This document shows positions 57,608 to 64,000 of a stretch of 64,000 nt of DNA, piece by piece. The position numbers were made by a program, and so were the translations under genes. The notes under the pieces are model-generated. The model did no database searches. It was not told the origin of the DNA and worked only from the letters and a program-made list of their open reading frames with translations. The stretch is from NCBI GenBank assembly GCA_902806575.1, contig CADCXD010000004.1, positions 2,728,001 to 2,792,000 of the forward strand. The letters run 5' to 3'. Each line of letters opens with the position of its first letter. The stretch's first letter is position 1. This DNA is from Jackrogersella multiformis. Lineage: Eukaryota; Ascomycota; Sordariomycetes; Xylariales; Hypoxylaceae.

Positions 57608-57966
57608 TTTCTCTCTCACTTCTTCCCAATTGCATTTTTCTTTCTCGTGGTCTGCGATCCATATTCAGTACCTGACGCACACATGCGTAGTACTTCCCTT
57701 CCCGAGACAAACAAACTCGTCCAATCGAGTCTGTCGCGTCGCGTTTGTCACTTTTAAATTTACTTATCTCCTGAACGATACCCTCCGTACCTTTGCCTCT
57801 GGTACTCCCGCCGGTACTCCCGCCTACGTACTTAGACTTGATAGATGCTACGGATTAGACTACTCTCCACGACGACTTCACACCAAACTTAAACTCCACG
57901 CTCACGCCAAATAGATCAGCCGAATCTCACACTCACACACCCATTACCTAGGCACTGACAGCCATC

Positions 57967-60894
57967 ATGTCGGGCCCAGAGGAGCAGCAATCGTCCGACG
58001 CCGCTCCCCAGGTACCCGGGTCGCCTACCCCTTCGGACAAGGACACGGTACGTGAATAGCCACTTTCTTTTCCTCACTTACCACACCTATTGGTCTATCT
58101 GCATAGAAGGAATCAGCAGATCAGGTTACATAACATGACCCGACCTTTTAAAACTTGGCATGCTAACAGGTCTCTATAAAGGACACCTTCGAGGATGCTA
58201 TTGACACGGGATCTGTAAGATCTCTAACAAATCGCAAGCTTTCGCCTCGACCCAGCAGCGGTGCCACAGAAGGGACCTCGGAGTTGCCAGAAAGCCCACC
58301 CCCCAAAGAAAAGCCAAATGGGGATGTAGTGCAAGAAAAGGAGAAGGAGAACGGCGTGGAGAGTGGCAAGGATGATGAGAAGGAGGGTGAGAATTTCATA
58401 GTGGTGAAGTCAACGCCTTCATCCAATCGCAACTCGAATGCCTCCTTGGACAATGTCGACCTTAGTGATGGAGATGGAGATATAGCTGTAGCTGTAGCTG
58501 TGGAGCAGCCGCCACCGCCACCGCCAAAAGGTTTGTGAACCATCATATGGTAATTAATGACTATATTCGCTAATAAAACATAGAGGAGCCACCCGTAGTG
58601 GTACATAAACAACCATCAAAGAAGCTTTCTCTCAGCAACATCGCCGCCTCCTTGCCTTCGATGCCATGGTCTCCTAATCTCCCTACCACGGAATCCGCGC
58701 CGAAGACAGGCCCGAACCCCGTCAATAACACCGCCGGCTCTGCTACTCCACCTATAGCTGTGGCTTCTGCACCTCAACCTCGAAAGATCACAGGTCCTTT
58801 CGCTTGGTTATCACGGAATTCCACGCATAAGGACAAAGATGTCACGCCGCCTGCTATCTCGCCGCGAAGAAACACGGCAAGCTCGGTAGCTACCTTAACG
58901 AGCAACCCGGAGATGATGCTCGGCAGGCTCGAGGAGGAGAAGGAAGGCGGCAGCGGGCCTCGCCTCTCAAGAAACAGTTTGAAGGATAGATTTAAGATGG
59001 TCCGAATGCGAGAGGAGGCAGGAATTTCCCTTACCCCTGGCGAGGAAGATAAGCCTCTAGGGCTGATGAGCCCAACTGGTGAACACAGTCCGGATGGTAA
59101 CGGTATGGGACAGCCTCCAGCATCTCCCTTGCCGCCGAACGCAGACGCTAGCCTGGCTCCCGGCACCGTCTCGGGTGTATCTGCTGGCCCTTCAACCACT
59201 GCTGATGCGCAGGTCGATTGGGACTTGTGGCAATCGGTTGTCTATGAGGGCCCAGCCGCAGTTGCAAGGACTAATTCAGAGGAGCTTAATAGGGCGATTG
59301 CTACGGGCATTCCGAATGTAATCCGCGGCGTGGTCTGGCAAGTGCTTGCTCAGAGCAAGAATGAAGAGCTGGAGAGGGTATATAAGGACCTGGCGGCTCG
59401 AGGCTCCGAGAAGACCAAAGATAGGAACAGTAACAGTACTTCGGTCAGCATTTCGAGCGGCGGCAATTTAAGTTCCGGGGGAGAAGCGGTGGCATCTTCG
59501 GCCTCATCTGTACATTCAGAGGTGTCGGGGGGCAGCGGCAAAAAGTCATTGCCCACATCTGAGCCTTCCGAAGCAATTCTCAAGGCACAGGCCTTAGCCA
59601 CGGCGGAACGAAAAAGAAAAGAGAAGGAGGATGCAGCAAATTTGCAGAAACTTGAGAAGATCATCAAGAGGGATCTCGGCGCTCGAACTAGCTTTTCGAA
59701 GTATGCGGCAGCTGCCGGCCTGCAAGACGGCCTATTTGGCGTCTGCAAAGCCTACGCGCTCTTTGATGAGCCCGTCGGGTACGCTCAAGGAATGAATTTC
59801 CTGATTATGCCGCTCCTTTTCAACATGCCCGAGGACGAGGCATTCTGTCTGCTGGTCCGGCTAATGAACCAATACAAGCTGCGTGACCTGTTCATCCAGG
59901 ATATGCCAGGCTTGCATTTGCACCTGTACCAATTTGAGCGACTATTGGAAGACCTGGAACCCGCTTTGTATTGCCATCTACACCGTCGCGGCATCTCGCC
60001 TCATTTGTATGCGACGCAATGGTTCCTTACTCTTTTCGCCTATCGATTCCCTCTGCAGCTTGTGCTCAGAATCTACGATCTTATCCTCTCGGAAGGCCTA
60101 TCAGCGATTCTGAAGTTCGGTATCGTCTTGATGCAGAAGAACTCTTCGACACTGCTCGCCATGTCTGACATGGCCCAACTAACAAGTTTCCTCAGAGACA
60201 AGTTGTTTGATGTGTACATCGATCAGTCCCCGAGTGCCGGTAGCATTCTCGAGAATGGCTTCTTCGGCAGCAGTTCTGCTAGCATTGATAAGGAAGTATA
60301 CCGGGCGGATCAGTTGGTTCGAGACGCATGTGAGGTTAAGATCACACCCGAGCTTCTCAAATCCTACACAACAGAATGGGAAGAGAAGACCCGTGCGGAG
60401 AAGGCACGAGAGAAGGAGTTAGAACAGTTGAAGTCTGCAAATACGGGCTATGCTATCAAGATTCGAAAACTCGAAGAACGACTCGAAGCTAGCGATCGCG
60501 AACAAGCGACCACGACGACAGACCTGGTGCATACCAAGATCGAGAATGAGGAACTCAAAGATAGGAACGAGAGCTTAAATGGCCAGGTCATAGAACTCCG
60601 CAATGTTATCGAGAAGCAGCCTGAGGAAATCGAGCAGACATGGAAGCTTGAGCGTGATGATCTTATGAAGCGAAACCAGAAGGTACACGACGAGAACGCA
60701 AAACTCGAAAAGGAGATGCAAGAACTTGAAGAGGAACTCGTACAGACCAAGATGCGGTATGCCGAGGTATGTTGAAACTTCCTTTTCCACATCATCCGAC
60801 CTAGCCAGCTCAACTAACCGTCTTGCAACAGATCAACTCTCAACATGAGACTCTCCAAAGGAAGTGGGCCGAACTTAAGCGCCAATTCAACTGA
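57967..60894 (+). CDS. Gyp5-type TBC-domain Rab GTPase-activating protein
   Basis: Accelerates GTP hydrolysis by Rab proteins such as Ypt1/Sec4 in ER-to-Golgi and polarised secretion, by family knowledge of Gyp5/Gyl1. Exons 57967-58047, 58170-58530, 58584-60766 and 60832-60894 join in frame to 895 residues. A disordered acidic, Ser/Pro-rich N-terminus includes a PPPPPP run. The TBC domain spans about 388-690: GIPNVIRGVVWQVLAQ, then KRDLGART with the arginine finger, GYAQGMNFLIMPLLF with the glutamine finger, YATQWFLTLFAYRFP and IYDLILSEG. A Ser/Gly-rich insertion of about 80 residues separates the first TBC motif from the arginine finger. A long coiled coil (about 745-895) ends the protein, and the last exon adds 20 residues. 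Confidence 0.92.
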
Positions 60895-62233
60895 TCGAAA
60901 TCCTTCTTCCCTTGATCCCGCTTCTATGAAAACCTTTGGATTCCGTCACTCATATTCTTGTACAAATTTCTCCCACTATCATTGTAGTCAATAATCCATC
61001 GGGAGGAAGAGAGCAGGGACAAGCAAGCAGTTGAAGCTATATCCTACTCACGATGTTAGGGTATCTACAAAATCAGGCTTATATCTTGGTCACGGTTTTC
61101 CTCGTTCAACTTCGCGAGAAGAGAAGTGTTGCCCGTCGAGGTGTCTATACGTCACGCTTTTGGCTCGCAGGCGTGTGCTCAAGTCAGAGCCCAGCTGTCG
61201 GGGGCGAGAAAGTTTTCTGTCTAGGTGTGGTCTTCTTTTTCCTGGTATAGGGCTTTCAACTACGTTTGTGGCAGGGGGGCGCACCTTAGAGCAGAGAGGA
61301 GGATGATAGCATAGTGTGAAACAAGCCCGGGCTGTTTCACTCCCGTCGGCGAAGGAAAGGATACATTGCATTGCAAGCATAGGAGGGGAAACTATTCAAA
61401 AAATGTTACGCGCAAGATCCTGAATGAACAAACATTGCATAGGTAGAATCAGAGCTAGGAAGGTCGATCGATCGATGAATACCAGATTCTGTCATGAACC
61501 ATTGTGTCGCGTTTCCTGTTTTGTTTTAGTGGAGGAAGTGAGCTGAGTACGGTGTTGCTGTGAATTGATCCGAGGCAGGCAGATATGTAGGGAGTAGTGT
61601 GATGCCTTGATGGTACCCAGTGCTTAGTCTTGAGGGCTCTTGAGTTGTCGTAGAAACAAGTAAGACAAGCTGCAAGACTTGTTGACTGCCGTAAACCATA
61701 CTTGCTAATAGTAAAAAGCGCGTAGATAATCCAGGTAGGTATCTTAAAAGTCATACAGTGTTAGACGTGTTGGAATACGACTATTCATACATACGCGATG
61801 ACTGGGCTTATTAAATGGCTGTAGAACAGTCTCATGTCATGACCCGAGAGGCTAGAGATAGATAGCCACGGCAAATAAATACTTACAATACATGAAGACA
61901 TCGATTCAAGTTAACCTTCGTGGGAACAGCAATATCAAAACTCAGTATGTAGATTTTGTGAGGGATCGTGGGCGAGAAATGTATTTCTTGATCAACGAGT
62001 AACAAGCGTGTCAAGATAGGTTGTATTCACCAATCGAATCATAGAGAACAGGAGTTAGTAGATGATGGGGACAGTTCATGTTTACGAAGACACTGCGAAT
62101 CTCATTGGTGATCTTTTATTGATCAGATGCTAGTAGACAACGTGATCCCCATTCCATAAACACCGGTGCCATTGCTCGTAGTATTTTGCAGGGACCTCAA
62201 AACCTAATCCTCCACCGACCTTGATAGGCTAGT
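60895..62233. other. Convergent 3' intergenic region
   Basis: Between the RabGAP and RPS8. Short open frames at 61031-61306 and 61455-61754 show nothing recognisable. No RNA gene is seen. Confidence 0.55.
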
Positions 62234-62950
62234 CTACTTGTGTAGCTTACGCTGGTAGAAAGCTAGCTCCTCTCCCTCGAGGATGTATCCGTCGCAACGA
62301 CCGCTCTGGCCGGGTCGGCTGGCAATAACGGCGTATATACGACCGGCCTCGAACTGCTTCTCCAACGCGCTCTCAACCTTGCCGGTGGCGGCGTATCGGG
62401 CGGCTTGCTTCCTCTCGACGGAAGAGCTCTTCTTCACAACCTCCTCCTCCTTGCCGGACTTCTGCTGGCGTCTTCGGCCCAGGGATTGGCCGTAGTGGGA
62501 CTCGTACCATTGACGGAAGGGAGCAGCATCGATCTGAACAACGGCGGACTTGGTGAGGGTATTGGTTCGGACCAGCTCGTTGTTGGAAGGGTGGTAAGCG
62601 ACGACGATGACACGTGTCTTGCGTGTGCAGCCCTCGGAGGCCCAGGCGAAGTTACCGGAGTCGAGACGTAGAGCACGGTACTTGTGGTTGCCGCCGCGAG
62701 TGCGAACGGTGTGGATTCGCTTGGGACCGATTCGGGTGTTGGCCTCCTGTCGGCCGGCCTCGAAAGCGCGCTTCTTCCCTGTTGAGGAGGTCAGAACGTA
62801 TGATCATTGTACCCAATGACTGCATACGGGCTTTCGATATTTTGGGGGGGATGTATCTCAAGGACACGGATGCGATGGTCACGTACGGTAGAAAGCGCGC
62901 TTGGCACCAGAGGCGGAGCGCTTGTGGCGAGAATCGCGAGAGATACCCAT
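62234..62950 (-). CDS. RPS8: 40S ribosomal protein S8 (eS8)
   Basis: Small-subunit cytosolic ribosomal protein. Exons 62887-62950 and 62234-62778 join in frame to 202 residues, the normal fungal length. It begins MGISRDSRHKRSASGAKRAF, continues RKKRAFEAGRQEANTRIG, has HTVRTRGGNHKYRALRLD, NFAWASEGCTRKTRVI, VVAYHPSNNELVRTNTLTKS and AAPFRQWYESHYG, and ends EELAFYQRKLHK. The intron (62779-62886) interrupts a codon for Arg22. A CCCTAG element on its coding strand lies about 380 bases upstream. Confidence 0.97.
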
Positions 62951-63603
62951 GATTGCGGTTTCTGGTTTGAAGTTTGGATGGTTAGCCTGAGATGGAGGTG
63001 AAGAGTGGCAAACCGATGAAGAAATCGGTCATCAGTAGGGAAGAAGAGAATTCCGAGGCAACAAGGCGACAATAAATACAGGACAGACTGAATTATTGAG
63101 GTTGCTTTTCAAATCAAGTCTCATATTCCAGATTAGAGTAGTAATGGAGTACATACCTGATTAAATCAGTTGGCAATCAAGAAGGAAATTGGTGGGTGGT
63201 GATGAAGCACTCGAATTTTTGTTCGCAAGAATTGGGAAGTTAGAAGAAGTTGGAAATTCAATCAGAGTAAATTTACAAATTTGGTGTGGGCTCGCGAAAA
63301 TTTCGGCGGGGATGTACATAGCTACCTAGGGTTTATATTAATGGTCTGTGCGTAATTTATCAGCACATGTTTGGAAGGAGGTGGATGGTCAGTGCACATA
63401 CAGCTACCAAGGTATACTACCTAGGTACATGGAAAGAGTGTTCATAGACCCAGTATTCACGTGCCAATCAAGACGACAAATACCTAACCTAGTACCTAAA
63501 ATAGGGGTAACGACCCAGAAGGCTATACCTGATCCCTATTTCATCCATATCCTCGTTCTACAATTCACCAATACCATTGAGTATCCATAAGCCCTCGGAC
63601 TGC
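62951..63603. other. RPS8 promoter and 3' side of the right-edge gene
   Basis: Contains the RPS8 5' region, with AAACCCTAGGTAG on the minus strand at about 63323-63335, and short TAGGTACC elements near 63419. No additional gene is seen. Confidence 0.55.
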
Positions 63604-63984
63604 CTACTCCTCGACCTTACTAATCTCTTCAATGAACCCCCGCATAGTTTCATTCACATCTTCCATGCCAATCTCACTGGTGGCCTTCTTCAGGTCAGCT
63701 ACTTCTTCCGTAGTGACACCGTCGAGGGCGGGAACGAGTGCCCATCCTGCAACCTTGCGGAATTCTGGGGGAACTTGAGAGCCAACAGGGGGGATGGCAT
63801 TGGGGCCATTAGCAAGATATGCGTATTGGTTGTCCAGTACCTGTGTACGTGGCAGAGGAAGATGTCCGCGGGAGATTCGGTACTCCTTAGAAGTTGGCCA
63901 GTCCACATGGCCATACTCGAGGCAGGTACTACACCAAAGGGTGTAGCGTGCATTGACAAGGGTGAGGTTGTCCTCGCTAGTCAT
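63604..63984 (-). CDS. Unrecognised 126-residue protein at the right edge
   Basis: Open frame of 126 codons from an ATG at 63982-63984. The frame stays open to the window edge, so the true start or an upstream exon may lie outside. It reads NARYTLWCSTCLEYGHVDWP (two cysteines, CSTC), a Pro-rich middle (GPNAIPPVGSQVPPEF) and an acidic helical C-terminus (VADLKKATSEIGMEDVNETM). No signal peptide or membrane helix is visible. Codon composition and length favour a real gene over the overlapping plus-strand frame at 63577-63993. Family not recognised. Confidence 0.55.
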   Translation of the reverse strand: MTSEDNLTLVNARYTLWCSTCLEYGHVDWPTSKEYRISRGHLPLPRTQVLDNQYAYLANGPNAIPPVGSQVPPEFRKVAGWALVPALDGVTTEEVADLKKATSEIGMEDVNETMRGFIEEISKVEE

Positions 63985-64000
63985 GCGAACTAGCTTTGGG

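Larger units (their letters stand above)
53192..57966. other. AT-rich gene desert with a decayed gene, then GYP5-like promoter
   Basis: About 4.8 kb. The only coding trace is the hydrolase pseudogene at 53760-54112. A copy of the putative LTR end lies at 55802-55817. TAGGTACC clusters are at 56610-56661 and 57022-57114. From about 57560 the DNA becomes pyrimidine-rich, with repeated ACCTTTT units (57578-57607), and is probably the promoter and leader of the RabGAP gene. Open frames at 56215-56508 and 57189-57914 are not supported as genes. Confidence 0.55.

Noticed and set aside
57189..57914. Overlapping frames upstream of the RabGAP gene
   Set aside because: They lie in a pyrimidine-rich probable leader and have no motif; the RabGAP start at 57967 is well supported.
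62614..62952. Plus-strand frame opposite RPS8
   Set aside because: Antisense to a certain ribosomal protein gene.

Overview
The window looks like nuclear DNA of a filamentous ascomycete (Pezizomycotina, most likely Sordariomycetes). The genes are eukaryotic, with many short introns of about 40-190 bases (mostly 45-70) that carry GTRNGT donors, CTAAY-like branch sites and YAG acceptors. Ribosomal, PRPP-synthetase and ERD2 proteins match the fungal forms, and the accessory genes (LicD, GH5 endoglucanase, FunK-like kinase) are typical of this group. Exon joins were worked out by hand from frame, splice consensus and family knowledge. They have not been checked against transcripts.

Layout. 1-6.9 kb: a partial unknown gene, then a fungal protein-kinase gene of six exons, separated by intergenic DNA packed with short palindromes built from TAGGTACC/CCTAGG. 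6.9-13.3 kb: a Tcp11/SOK1 protein and the double-strand-break nuclease MRE11. 14.9-23.8 kb: a secreted LicD-type phosphotransferase, a ubiquitin-like/WLM metalloprotease, the HDEL receptor ERD2, a single-pass mucin-like membrane protein and a lineage-specific repeat protein. 23.8-26.5 kb: AT-rich, gene-free DNA with a possible relict LTR. 26.5-33.5 kb: a dense housekeeping block with PRPP synthetase, RPS6, CTF8, TAF10 and mitochondrial uS19m (RSM19). 35.8-37.1 kb: a secreted GH5 endoglucanase whose promoter has adjacent CreA-type sites. 38.1-50.9 kb: a 4054-residue HECT ubiquitin ligase of the TOM1/HUWE1 family in ten exons. 51-58 kb: an AT-rich gene desert with one intron-containing tRNA-Ala(AGC) and a decayed beta-lactamase-like hydrolase gene. 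58-64 kb: a Gyp5-type RabGAP, RPS8 and a short unrecognised gene at the right edge.

How the genes relate. There is no operon-like organisation. Several genes serve genome maintenance (MRE11, CTF8, possibly the WLM protease), translation (RPS6, RPS8, RSM19, tRNA-Ala) or the early secretory pathway (ERD2, Gyp5-type RabGAP), but their proximity is probably incidental. I saw no secondary-metabolite cluster, CRISPR, intact transposon or virus. The strongest unusual signals are the intergenic palindrome family, a telomere-like repeat inside an intron of MRE11, the block of frame-preserving acidic exons in the TOM1 gene, very small exons (16-28 nt) in several genes, and the pseudogene in the gene desert.
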